NCBI GenBank assembly: GCA_966250335.1
Contig: CBINGZ010000014.1
Span: 1 to 64,000, forward strand
Direction: 5' to 3'
Length of the DNA: 64,000 nucleotides
DNA from: OLB7 sp966250335
GTDB taxonomy: Bacteria > Bacteroidota > Ignavibacteria > OLB7
Shown: positions 1 through 7,766 of the stretch, in pieces
Layout: each line of letters opens with the position of its first letter
How positions within the stretch are numbered: position 1 is the stretch's first letter
Made by a program: the position numbers and the translations under genes
Notes under the pieces: generated by a model
Databases searched by the model: none
Told to the model about the DNA's origin: nothing
The model's input: the letters and a program-made list of their open reading frames with translations, nothing else

Positions 1-1
1 C

Positions 2-1546
2 GGATTCGTGGTGGTGGGCGCCACCAACGGGATTCCCAACGAGCAGGTCTTCGACGCGTTCGTCATGAAGATCGACTGCGACGGAAAGGAGGTCTGGACC
101 AGAACGTTCGGCCAGACCAACTACGCCGATTTCGCCGAGGATGTCGTCGAGGCTCCGGCACAGGGGGGAGGCGCCAACGATATCGTGGTCGCCGGCTTCC
201 GTCATCTCGCGTTCACGGCCCTCAACCACGACGGCTGGCTGCTCCGGCTCACCTCGCTGGGGGGGACCATCTGGGACAAGACCTACGACCTCGGCCTCCC
301 CGGCGGCTCCGAGGAACGGTTCTTCGGCGTGACCGTGACGACGGTGGCCCCGAACGCCGGCGATATCGTGGCGGTCGGCGTCAAGAACGACGGCGGCATT
401 CTGGGACGTCAGGGACTCATCATGCGCGTGACCGCCAACGGCACGTTCGGCGGCGCTCCGCGCGGAGTCGCGCAGTTCGGCAATCTCCAGACCGAACTCT
501 TCAACTCGGTCATCGAGCTGCAGAACGGAGCCGAGGCGGGACGTCTGGTGACGATCGGCGAGACCTCCAACTTCGGTTCGACCGACATCTACGTCGTCAA
601 GACCCGCGCCAACCCGTGCGACCAGGCGGGCGCGCTGGCCGAGATCGCCATCGGCAACAACGTGGGATCGTACGGAACGATCCACGATCGCGGCACCGAT
701 CTCTTCGAAGTGACCTCGGCGTTTCCGGCCTACGGCGGCGGCGGCGTGGGAGGGGGGACGGCGGTGGGAGACCTGATCATCACCGGCCACAGCAACGAGT
801 CGATCTACTATCCCGTGACCGGCACTCCCTTCCACCACTACAACGCTCTTCTGCTGGCGCTCAGGGTCGCCACCCTCAACCCCGTCGGCGGCACCGGACG
901 TCTCTTCGGCTCCGATCTGAACGAGGGGGATAGCGAGTGGGGGAACTCCCTGGCCGAGCAGGTAGGAACGGCGAACAACGACAAGGGGATCATCATCTGC
1001 GGAACGACGCTCAGCAATCTGCGGCACCACACCCCGCCGGACGGCTCCGATATGTATATCGTGAAGACCGACAACGCGGGGAACACAGGCTGCGAGGAGA
1101 GCTGGAACCCTCCGGCGCGGGTGCTGGCGTATCAGACCTGCCTGCAGTTCGTGGTCAGCGAGCCGGAGCTGGGGGAGGACGCCGACGTCACGGAAAACCC
1201 GGTCGAGACGGCGATCGACGTCTGTCCGCGTCCCTTCCCGAAGGTCGGCCGCGGCAGTGCTGATGAATCCTCCGAGATCTCCGACGCGATCCACACCTAT
1301 CCCAACCCGATCCTCCGGGGAGGAACCGTGACGCTCCAGTACCTCGCCGACGTGACGACCGACGTCACCGTGGAGATCGTCGACGAGCTGGGCGCTTCGC
1401 TGAAGCGGTGGTCGGTCCCGGTCAACGGCGGAGACAACCGCATCGGCTTCGCCACCGATGAGCTCCCCGCCGGCACATACATCGTGACCATCGACGACGG
1501 AATCGAGCCTCGACACGCACGCATCGTGGTGATCGGCGGCCGTTAA
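2..1546 (+). CDS. T9SS-sorted exported protein, 3' part (5' end cut by window)
   Basis: The frame is open from base 2, so the true start lies outside the window; the GTG at base 8 is internal. The visible part is built of repeated beta-strand units with the pattern 'DGxxxWxxTFG' and 'VVVGATN', as in tachylectin/delta-60-like beta-propeller reporter proteins. The last 83 residues form a type A T9SS sorting domain: YPNP at its start, GTY near its end and a basic C-terminus (GGR). The product is therefore expected to cross the outer membrane by T9SS and be released or anchored at the surface. It resembles the minus-strand protein at 46142-47947 in repeat style and sorting domain. A strong hairpin terminator follows. 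Ligand and function are unknown. Confidence 0.85.
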   Translation, partial: GFVVVGATNGIPNEQVFDAFVMKIDCDGKEVWTRTFGQTNYADFAEDVVEAPAQGGGANDIVVAGFRHLAFTALNHDGWLLRLTSLGGTIWDKTYDLGLPGGSEERFFGVTVTTVAPNAGDIVAVGVKNDGGILGRQGLIMRVTANGTFGGAPRGVAQFGNLQTELFNSVIELQNGAEAGRLVTIGETSNFGSTDIYVVKTRANPCDQAGALAEIAIGNNVGSYGTIHDRGTDLFEVTSAFPAYGGGGVGGGTAVGDLIITGHSNESIYYPVTGTPFHHYNALLLALRVATLNPVGGTGRLFGSDLNEGDSEWGNSLAEQVGTANNDKGIIICGTTLSNLRHHTPPDGSDMYIVKTDNAGNTGCEESWNPPARVLAYQTCLQFVVSEPELGEDADVTENPVETAIDVCPRPFPKVGRGSADESSEISDAIHTYPNPILRGGTVTLQYLADVTTDVTVEIVDELGASLKRWSVPVNGGDNRIGFATDELPAGTYIVTIDDGIEPRHARIVVIGGR

Positions 1547-1568
1547 TATCGCATAACATCGCATCGAA

Positions 1569-1630
1569 AGAGGGGAACCCGGCACAACCGGCTTCCCCTC
1601 TCTCTTCTCTTCTCTTCTCTCTCTTTTCCT
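1569..1630 (+). terminator. Hairpin terminator with pyrimidine tail after the T9SS gene
   Basis: The arms AGAGGGGAA..CCGG and CCGG..TTCCCCTCT (1569-1582 and 1588-1601) pair with a single C-C mismatch around a 5-base loop. They are followed by a C/T-only run with CTCTT repeats to about 1630. The gene stops at 1546, 22 bases upstream. Confidence 0.75.
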
Positions 1631-1764
1631 GACTCTGTGTCCTCTGTGACTCCCTGTTCATTTTCTCTTCACGGAAGCCAGAAAAAAATATCCCTCCCGG
1701 ATCCCACCACGACATTACTATCTTACCCTCGATTGCTGCACTCAAACCGTATCTCGCATACGAT

Positions 1765-3447
1765 ATGCCTTACGATCCTCCAGCCGACACCCGGCCGGTC
1801 GAAGGCCCCAGAAAGATATCCCCCGACTTCGACAAGGAACTGCGCACCCTGTCGCAGGAGGTTCTGCGCCAGGCCGGCACCAGCCCCTCGAAGGCGTTGA
1901 GACTGGCCCGGCTCGGGGCCAAGCAGGCTCTGGAGCGGGGATTGATCTGGGAGCACTTCCGTTTTCTCTTCCACTGCCTCGAGCAATGCGACTACCTGGG
2001 AAGATCCAGGGAGATGGCGGAGTTCTTCGACCGCGCCCTGCGGGTCTACCAGCGGCTGGGACCGGAAGAGGAGCGCGGAAAGTATCTCGCGCAGATCGGC
2101 ACGTACTATCAGATCGTGGGGAACTTCAAGGAGGCGTACAAGGCGCTCTCGGAAGGGGTGAGGTATCTGGAGATGGTCTCCGGGGACGATAACTCGCTGG
2201 GACAGGCGCTCGGCAGCCTGGGGGTGATCGCCGAGGTAGCCGGTGATCATCGAGGCGCGATGGAATATTACCTGCGAGCGATCGCAGTGTGGGAGCCGAT
2301 AGGGAACGTCTACGGTGTCGCCAACTATCTGATAAAGATCGCCCGGATAAATGTGACGATGTCCCGCATGGAGCGGGCGATGGAATCTCTCGATCGCGCA
2401 TTCAAGCTGCATCAGGGAGCCGGGAATCGTCTCGGTATGGCCTGCACCCTTGATGAGATCGCCAGAGCATACTCCGAATGTGGGAAGCCGCAGGAATCGT
2501 TGAAGATTCTCCCCCAGGCGTTGGAGATGTTCACCGAGATGGGAATGAATCGCAGTATTGCCGGAGTGCTGCAGCGGCTGGGCGAGGCCCATTTCAGGCT
2601 GGGGAATATACGTGAGGGACTGAGCTACTGCGAGCAGGCGTCGGAGATCATCGATCCCACGGACAGATGGAACGGTGCGTTCGTCGCCGAGACCGCGCTG
2701 GCGATCGGGGCGGCCTACTATCGACTCGGCGAGCTTGTCGCGGCCCGTGCCGCCGCCGAGCGATCCGTAGAGTTCGCCGAATCGTACGACTCGCGACATC
2801 AGGCGTGCGAAGCCCACAGGCTCCTCTCCCAGATCCTGGAAGAGCTTGGCGACGCTGTCGGAGCGCTACGTCATGAGCGGCAGTTTGCCCGGATCAACAA
2901 GGAGATTTTCGGTATCGAGCGCCAGAAGGAGTTCGCCGAGATCGAGCTGCGGCAGGCGATCGCCGACGTGATACGGGAGCAGCAGGAGCAACGGCGGCGC
3001 GCGCAGGAGGCAGAGCAGGAGGCAAGACGTCATGAGGCGGAGGTGCGCGCCCTGGCGCTGAAATCTCTCCACCGCGACAAGGCGTTGAAACGTGTACAGG
3101 AAGCTGTCCGGCTCCATACCAACGGCTCCGAGGATCGGAAGCTCGCCGGCAACGTGATCTCCGACATCGAGAACGCCCTGGACGAGCACGGCGAGTGGAG
3201 GACGTTCGACAAGGAGTTCGAATCGGTCCACCACGCCTTCATCGGGAGGGTGGAGGATCGCTGTTCCGATCTGACCCCCACGGAGATCCGCATCACCATC
3301 CTCATCCGGCTCGGACTGGCGAACAAGCAGATCGGCGACGCGCTCTTCATCGCCCCGGCCACCGTCAAGACGCATCGTCGCAACATCCGCCGGAAATTCG
3401 GTCTTTCGGCCGGAGCGAACCTGACCAGCATGCTCCTGTCGATATAG
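1765..3447 (+). CDS. TPR-repeat transcriptional regulator with LuxR-like HTH (copy 1 of 3)
   Basis: This 560-residue protein has no signal peptide and is probably cytoplasmic. Residues about 40-370 are tetratricopeptide repeats (for example 'ALGSLGVIAEVAGDHRGAME'). Residues 389-445 are a charged coiled coil. The segment 'FDKEFESVHHAFIGRVEDRC' leads into a C-terminal LuxR/GerE-like helix-turn-helix at about 503-560 (LTPTEIRI, NKQIGDAL, VKTHRRNIRRK). The same order occurs at 7767-9428 and 48408-50168. Such FCB proteins are thought to be DNA-binding regulators that sense through protein-protein contacts, because no receiver or kinase domain is present. It lies 218 bp after a T9SS cargo gene, on the same strand and separated from it by a terminator. 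The regulated targets are unknown. Confidence 0.8.
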   Translation: MPYDPPADTRPVEGPRKISPDFDKELRTLSQEVLRQAGTSPSKALRLARLGAKQALERGLIWEHFRFLFHCLEQCDYLGRSREMAEFFDRALRVYQRLGPEEERGKYLAQIGTYYQIVGNFKEAYKALSEGVRYLEMVSGDDNSLGQALGSLGVIAEVAGDHRGAMEYYLRAIAVWEPIGNVYGVANYLIKIARINVTMSRMERAMESLDRAFKLHQGAGNRLGMACTLDEIARAYSECGKPQESLKILPQALEMFTEMGMNRSIAGVLQRLGEAHFRLGNIREGLSYCEQASEIIDPTDRWNGAFVAETALAIGAAYYRLGELVAARAAAERSVEFAESYDSRHQACEAHRLLSQILEELGDAVGALRHERQFARINKEIFGIERQKEFAEIELRQAIADVIREQQEQRRRAQEAEQEARRHEAEVRALALKSLHRDKALKRVQEAVRLHTNGSEDRKLAGNVISDIENALDEHGEWRTFDKEFESVHHAFIGRVEDRCSDLTPTEIRITILIRLGLANKQIGDALFIAPATVKTHRRNIRRKFGLSAGANLTSMLLSI

Positions 3448-3582
3448 CCGCGCCCCTCTCCATGCTCCCAACCCTGCGGCCAATGCCTTCCCGATGGAGG
3501 CGGGGAGGCGAGCGCTCTTCTCTCTCCGCTTCTTTTACATCGGTGTGTGGGATGATATCCCGACCGACCGGAGAGGTCGACG

Positions 3583-4161
3583 CTATCTATTGCCGTGGAC
3601 CGTGTCCAGCAGCCGCACGACCTCGGCCGCCAGGCGATCGGGATCGCCATGGAAGATCACCTCGGCCGGGGGATCGATCGGAATATCCGCCGTTAGCCCC
3701 GTCAGCGCGTCCGCCGTTTCACCGGTGCCGGTAAGCACGCCGGCGACCTTCCCGAAATCGACGAGGTTGGTGAATTCGTTGAGCGTCCCCCAGCGTCCGC
3801 CGATGATGATGCCGGCGTGGCAGGTGGCGGTGGAGACCACGTTCCTGTACTTCCGGGCGGCATGATGATCGTCGACGAAGGGGAACTCCGGCGGCACGTA
3901 GATGAGGCGGGAGTAGATCGAGAGATCATCCTCCGGCACGAACGCGCGCTGTCCCTCCAGATCGCGCATCGGGGAGAACCCCCAGACCTCGGCGCCGTTG
4001 CGGGCCGCCTCATGCGCGGCGCGGTAGGGGAGACCGGAGCAGGCCCCGGTGATCACGATACATTTCCGGGCCGCCAGCGCCCGTCCCAGCTCGGCGGCTC
4101 TCTCGGCGACCTCCCCGGTTACCGTTATTGCAGATCCGAAGACACCTATACGATATACCAT
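3583..4161 (-). CDS. LOG/SLOG-family Rossmann nucleotide-binding protein (TIGR00725-like)
   Basis: This 192-residue protein starts with 'MVYRIGVFGSA', the first beta strand and glycine turn of the lysine-decarboxylase-like (LOG) fold. It contains 'CIVITGACSGLPYRAAHEA' and the signature GGRWGTLNE at about 121-129. Classical LOG phosphoribohydrolases have PGGxGTxxE; here the proline is isoleucine, so the activity may differ. The ATG at 4161 was chosen over an upstream in-frame ATG because AGGAGA lies 7 bases before it. It is convergent with the regulator on its left and divergent from dcd on its right. Known relatives bind nucleotides or nucleosides; the substrate here cannot be read from the sequence. 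Confidence 0.75.
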   Translation of the reverse strand: MVYRIGVFGSAITVTGEVAERAAELGRALAARKCIVITGACSGLPYRAAHEAARNGAEVWGFSPMRDLEGQRAFVPEDDLSIYSRLIYVPPEFPFVDDHHAARKYRNVVSTATCHAGIIIGGRWGTLNEFTNLVDFGKVAGVLTGTGETADALTGLTADIPIDPPAEVIFHGDPDRLAAEVVRLLDTVHGNR

Positions 4162-4308
4162 GACTTCTCCTATATTCAGGCCGGAAAGATACGGGGGCGG
4201 GAGCGATCCGAACCTTCTCATCGACCGCCGCTTCGTATCTTCCGCGCGACCGCGTCCGGGGTCGGTTCTCCCTCCGGCAGTTCCCTCAACCTTTTTCAGA
4301 TCAGTTCC

Positions 4309-4893
4309 GTGATTCTATCCGACAGCGAAATCCTCCGAGCGATCGACAACGGCGAGATCGTCATAGAGCCGTACCGTCGCGACTATCTGGGCACCAACAG
4401 CTACGACGTCCATCTGGGCGAATGGCTCGCCACGTACGATGAGGATGTGCTCGACGCCCGTCTCCACAACAAGGTCACCTCTTTCCGGATTCCGGAGGAG
4501 GGATATGTCCTGCTGCCGACCCGGTTCTATCTCGGCGTCACCGTGGAATACACCGAATCGCACCGTCACGTTCCCTTCCTTGAGGGGAAGAGCTCGATCG
4601 GCCGCCTCGGCATCGACATCCACGCCACCGCCGGCAAGGGGGATGTCGGCTTCTGCAACCACTGGACGCTGGAGATCTCCGTCAAGCAGCCGATCCGCGT
4701 CTACGCCGGCATGCCGATCGGCCAGCTCATCTACTTCGAAACGAAGGGAGCGGTGGAGGTCCCCTACAACGTGAAGGGAAGCGCCAAGTACAACACCCGC
4801 AACGAGCGCCCGGTGGAGTCGATGATGTGGAAGAATTTCGAGGAGAAGCTCTTCATGGAGATGAACGGGGCGGGGGGGAACGGGGTGGGGTGA
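4309..4893 (+). CDS. dcd: dCTP deaminase
   Basis: Dcd deaminates dCTP to dUTP, feeding dTMP synthesis. The 194-residue product begins MILSD at a GTG, as FCB homologues do, and the length is normal for the family. The active-site stretch 'LEGKSSIGRLGIDIHATAGK' and 'GFCNHWTLEIS' is intact. S95/S96, R99 and the catalytic-base glutamate E122 correspond to S111, R115 and E138 of the E. coli enzyme. The C-terminal 'KYNTRNERPVESMMW' is the usual nucleotide-closing tail. An in-frame extension upstream to about 3817 overlaps the opposite-strand LOG gene and is not coding. A REP-like repeat element begins 49 bases after the stop. Confidence 0.93.
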   Translation: MILSDSEILRAIDNGEIVIEPYRRDYLGTNSYDVHLGEWLATYDEDVLDARLHNKVTSFRIPEEGYVLLPTRFYLGVTVEYTESHRHVPFLEGKSSIGRLGIDIHATAGKGDVGFCNHWTLEISVKQPIRVYAGMPIGQLIYFETKGAVEVPYNVKGSAKYNTRNERPVESMMWKNFEEKLFMEMNGAGGNGVG

Positions 4894-4942
4894 TGGCGTA
4901 CCAGTCTTCTCCGGGCAATGAAGATCATATCTCTACCGAATC

Positions 4943-5115
4943 GGCTCCCGTAGGGAGCACCCGGATGTAGCCACGAGCCATTCCAGCATTCTTCAAGCGC
5001 TGTAGGCGCGTACCGGTCTTCTCGTTATCAACGGGGAAGACCGGTACGCACCTACGGTGCTTGGGATTAATTATCGGAACGTCGGGGCTATGTCTGGTTC
5101 GCCCCTACGGGGCTT
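4943..5115. repeat. Composite REP-like four-arm element, copy A
   Basis: This 173-bp element lies between the 3' ends of dcd and the RtcB-like gene. The outer arms are mini-hairpins: GGCTCCCGTAGGGAGC at 4943-4958 and GCCCCTACGGGGC at 5101-5113. An inner inverted repeat at 4995-5062 holds two more arms of the same type (GCGCTGTAGGCGC and GCACCTACGGTGC) plus a perfect 12-bp GTACCGGTCTTC/GAAGACCGGTAC stem around a 14-base loop. Copy B at 44848-45022 has the same architecture, and 32 consecutive bases (5017-5048) are identical between them. There is no coding potential and no target-site duplication was seen. Confidence 0.85.
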
Positions 5116-5171
5116 GAAGAGGGGGATTCCGTAGAGTTGCCGTGGAATCGGTCATGTGGATTGTGGGCCTA

Positions 5172-6098
5172 TTATAAATGTCCCATATATCCGACCACCG
5201 CGAATCGCATCACCGGTTCGATGTAATTATCGATCAATGCCAGGCATTCCTCCAGCTCGCGGTATGCGAACGGGCCTTCCGTTCGCAGCGATGCGTCGGC
5301 AATTCCGGCGGGGATCAGAATCCGCGATCGTAGCGTTCGGAAGTCGAACCCGTCGGCAAGCGGCTTGCATTCGGCCCGCGACATCTTTCTTCCGGTGCCG
5401 TGGCTGATGGAGTTGAGGATTCCCCCTACCTCGTCGGTCGCCCGCACCAGAAGTACATCGCCGGACATGTGAGAGGGGAGCACCGAGAGTGTCCCGGGCT
5501 CGACCCGTACCGATCCCTTCCTGATAATCGCTCCCCCTTCTTCCAGCGGCTGGTACGTGTTGTGGGGGAGATCGAGCACGAGATCTCCGGCGCCGAACAC
5601 CTTCTCCACCGCCTCATGTATCGCCGCGCGATTATCCTCCGCCCATTTGACCACGCGGTCGAATTCCCGGTCGAAGCGGTCGGGGGAGTCAATCAGGTCG
5701 TCTACGTGACCCGATTCGTTGCGGGAGCCGGTGTGGATCAGAAAATGAAGCGGGCCGTCGTCGTACGGTTCAAGCGCATCCAGAAAATGGTTGCCGCCGC
5801 CGAGATCTCCCAGACCTCCCTTGTTGGCCCGCAGAAGACCTGCAAGGCGTTCCCATCGCGGAGCATCCAGCTCTGAGGCAGATATATTGGAGCGAATAAG
5901 ACGCATGCCGCAACCACAGTCCGAAACGGCGAACCTGCGCCAGTCCGGCTGTCCGGTGAGCACGGCGGTGCCGGTGGGCAGGGGAGATTTGCCCGGACAC
6001 GCATCTGGGAGAACGACGATCTCCTCGGCTTCAAGATCGTAGGGAAGCCATGAATGGAGTCTGCCGAGCGGCTCGGCCGAAAGATTGATGATGTTCAT
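5172..6098 (-). CDS. RtcB-family RNA-splicing ligase-like protein
   Basis: RtcB ligases join 2',3'-cyclic phosphate (or 3'-phosphate) and 5'-OH RNA ends with GTP and Mn2+. The 308-residue protein keeps the metal and guanylylation residues: D60 and C63 in SDCGCGM, H104 in GGGNHF, H122 in 'FLIHTGSR', H179 and the guanylylated histidine H233 in 'SISHGTGRKMSR'. E. coli RtcB has 408 residues, so this is a compact family member and its substrate may differ. No archease gene or tRNA gene is next to it. It converges with dcd, with the REP-like element between their ends. Likely role: RNA repair. Confidence 0.85.
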   Translation of the reverse strand: MNIINLSAEPLGRLHSWLPYDLEAEEIVVLPDACPGKSPLPTGTAVLTGQPDWRRFAVSDCGCGMRLIRSNISASELDAPRWERLAGLLRANKGGLGDLGGGNHFLDALEPYDDGPLHFLIHTGSRNESGHVDDLIDSPDRFDREFDRVVKWAEDNRAAIHEAVEKVFGAGDLVLDLPHNTYQPLEEGGAIIRKGSVRVEPGTLSVLPSHMSGDVLLVRATDEVGGILNSISHGTGRKMSRAECKPLADGFDFRTLRSRILIPAGIADASLRTEGPFAYRELEECLALIDNYIEPVMRFAVVGYMGHL

Positions 6099-6407
6099 AA
6101 CGCATGAGGATATAATGGTGAATACAAATTCTCGACCCGCCTGATCGCCTCAGCAATCCCTGCTGAAATCAACGACCAATCCGATACTTCGCGGCGAACG
6201 TTTGCATACGATTGTCACATCCCGGACCCTGGCGGTGTCGCGGCAATAATAGCACAATTCCGAACGTACGACAAGGCGCCGGTGTTTCCCTGCGGCCTGT
6301 TGCGCTCACCGTCGGTTCTTCTCATCACGTTTCAAACTCTCCTTCCCCTCGTCCTTGGTCTGCCTGCTGGTACTCGGAACTCCCTGAACCATGAAAGACC
6401 ATATGAC
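6099..6407. other. 309-bp intergenic region, nothing recognised
   Basis: This is the divergent spacer between the RtcB-like gene and the small lipoprotein gene, so it must hold promoters for both. No clear TAnnTTTG motif, RNA gene or repeat was found. Short open frames here lack ribosome sites and family resemblance. Confidence 0.5.
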
Positions 6408-6770
6408 ATGAAGCTGCCGTATCTATCCCTTCTCCTCCTTTCCCTTGTCGCTTCCGCATGTTCCTACCGGCGATGCGGGCAATATGGGGCCTTCATCTAC
6501 CGTCCGGAAACCGTCGATGATGCCGCTGTCATCGTCATCTGCATGATGAGCGATGAAGGGAAGGCGACCATACGATCCATGACCTGCGAGGAGCTCACGG
6601 CGATGAACGACACCTGGGGAATGTGGATCAGAAACGAACTCGGCATCAACGGCAGGAACATGCCGCTGATGGTACATTGCGGCGGACTCCCTCCACGCGA
6701 GTGCTCGATGATGATCATCGAACGGATCCAGGAACGGTTGTGGGAGGAACATATCGAGGAGCAATCTTGA
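6408..6770 (+). CDS. Small hypothetical lipoprotein
   Basis: This 120-residue protein starts with a lipoprotein-type signal 'MKLPYLSLLLLSLVASAC', cleaved before Cys18, so it is probably membrane anchored. The mature part is Cys- and Met-rich (CMMSDEG, MTCEEL, VHCGG, PRECSMM) with six or so cysteines that could form disulfides or bind metal. No family was recognised. The frame is open upstream to 6282, but the hydrophobic leader fixes the start at 6408. Its TGA overlaps the TTG start of the following phosphotransferase, so the two are translated together. Confidence 0.6.
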   Translation: MKLPYLSLLLLSLVASACSYRRCGQYGAFIYRPETVDDAAVIVICMMSDEGKATIRSMTCEELTAMNDTWGMWIRNELGINGRNMPLMVHCGGLPPRECSMMIIERIQERLWEEHIEEQS

Positions 6771-7738
6771 CCGAATCCGACGACCATACCGGCTTTGAAC
6801 CGATCGCCCGAAGAATCGCACCGGGAAGCAGAGTGCTCCGCGCCCGGCCGCTGAAGGGAGGGATCTCCGCCGAGATGACGGCGATCGAACTCGAAACCCC
6901 CGACGGTGCGGTAAGCCGGCTGATCGTACGCAAACCCGGCGAGGCACTTCTGGCCCGCAACCCCGATGCCGCGCGGAACGAATTCGAGCTCCTGCGGATA
7001 CTGCGACAGGCGGGTCTGCCGGTCCCGACACCGCTCGACCTCGATCTTTCAGGCGAAATCTTCTCCACTCCCTATCTGCTCCTCGACTACATCGAAGGAA
7101 GCCCCGAGTTCGCCCCGTCCGATCCCGCCGAAACCGGCCGACGCCTCGCCGAACAACTGGCGGCGATCCACAGCATCGACTTCTCGCAAGACGATCTGTC
7201 GTTCCTTCCCTCCAAGGCCGATGAACTGCTTCGGAATATCGATGAACGAGCCACCTCGCCCGGCGGGTCGCTGGATGATCCCCGGGTTCTCGGCACGCTC
7301 AGGCGCCTTGGCCCGCCGCCCCAGCGCAATCCGTCGGCCCTTCTGCACGGCGATTTCTGGCCGGGGAATATTCTCTGGCGCGACAGACTTCCGGTTGCCG
7401 TGATCGACTGGGAGGATGCGGGCCTGGGTGATCCCCTCATCGATCTGGCTCTGGCGAGAATGGAGCTGATCTGGATATTCGGTCCTGATGCGATGAATTC
7501 CTTCACCCGCCGTTATCTCTCGCTCGTCTCGCTCGACTCCGACAACCTTCCCTACTGGGATCTCCATGCGGCCTCCCGCCTGTCTCGTCTGGTCGGTTCC
7601 GATCTGACGGAGTGGACCATCTTCTTCGCTGAGTATGGTCGTGAGGATATCACTCCGTCGACCGTCCGGGAAGGCTACGAGACCTTCGTCGCGCAGGCTC
7701 TCCGAAATCTGAAGCCTCTCTCCAACGCCCGGCGATAA
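6767..7738 (+). CDS. APH-type phosphotransferase (aminoglycoside/choline kinase-like fold)
   Basis: This 323-residue kinase-like protein has a lysine-containing N lobe ('RLIVRKPGEA'), the Brenner motif HGDFWPGNIL with H194 and D196 as catalytic loop, and the metal-binding 'AVIDWEDAGLGDP' with D214. Relatives phosphorylate hydroxyl groups of small molecules (aminoglycosides, choline, homoserine, fructosamine) with ATP; the substrate cannot be told here. The best start is TTG at 6767 with GAGGAG 6 bases upstream, overlapping the stop of the lipoprotein gene (TTGA), which implies translational coupling. A resistance role is not supported by the context. Confidence 0.8.
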   Translation: MTESDDHTGFEPIARRIAPGSRVLRARPLKGGISAEMTAIELETPDGAVSRLIVRKPGEALLARNPDAARNEFELLRILRQAGLPVPTPLDLDLSGEIFSTPYLLLDYIEGSPEFAPSDPAETGRRLAEQLAAIHSIDFSQDDLSFLPSKADELLRNIDERATSPGGSLDDPRVLGTLRRLGPPPQRNPSALLHGDFWPGNILWRDRLPVAVIDWEDAGLGDPLIDLALARMELIWIFGPDAMNSFTRRYLSLVSLDSDNLPYWDLHAASRLSRLVGSDLTEWTIFFAEYGREDITPSTVREGYETFVAQALRNLKPLSNARR

Positions 7739-7766
7739 TTATTTCGGGTGTCCTATTTTCACCCCC

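Noticed and set aside
1602..1630. CTCTT microsatellite as a phase-variation tract
   Set aside because: It lies after the stop codon and hairpin, in the terminator tail, so slippage would not alter a protein.
4309..4893. dCTP deaminase as an antiphage defence gene beside a SLOG-like protein
   Set aside because: The Dcd is full length and matches housekeeping FCB Dcd closely; no other defence genes are near.
6767..7738. Aminoglycoside resistance determinant
   Set aside because: The APH fold is shared by many metabolic kinases and there is no mobile-element or resistance context.
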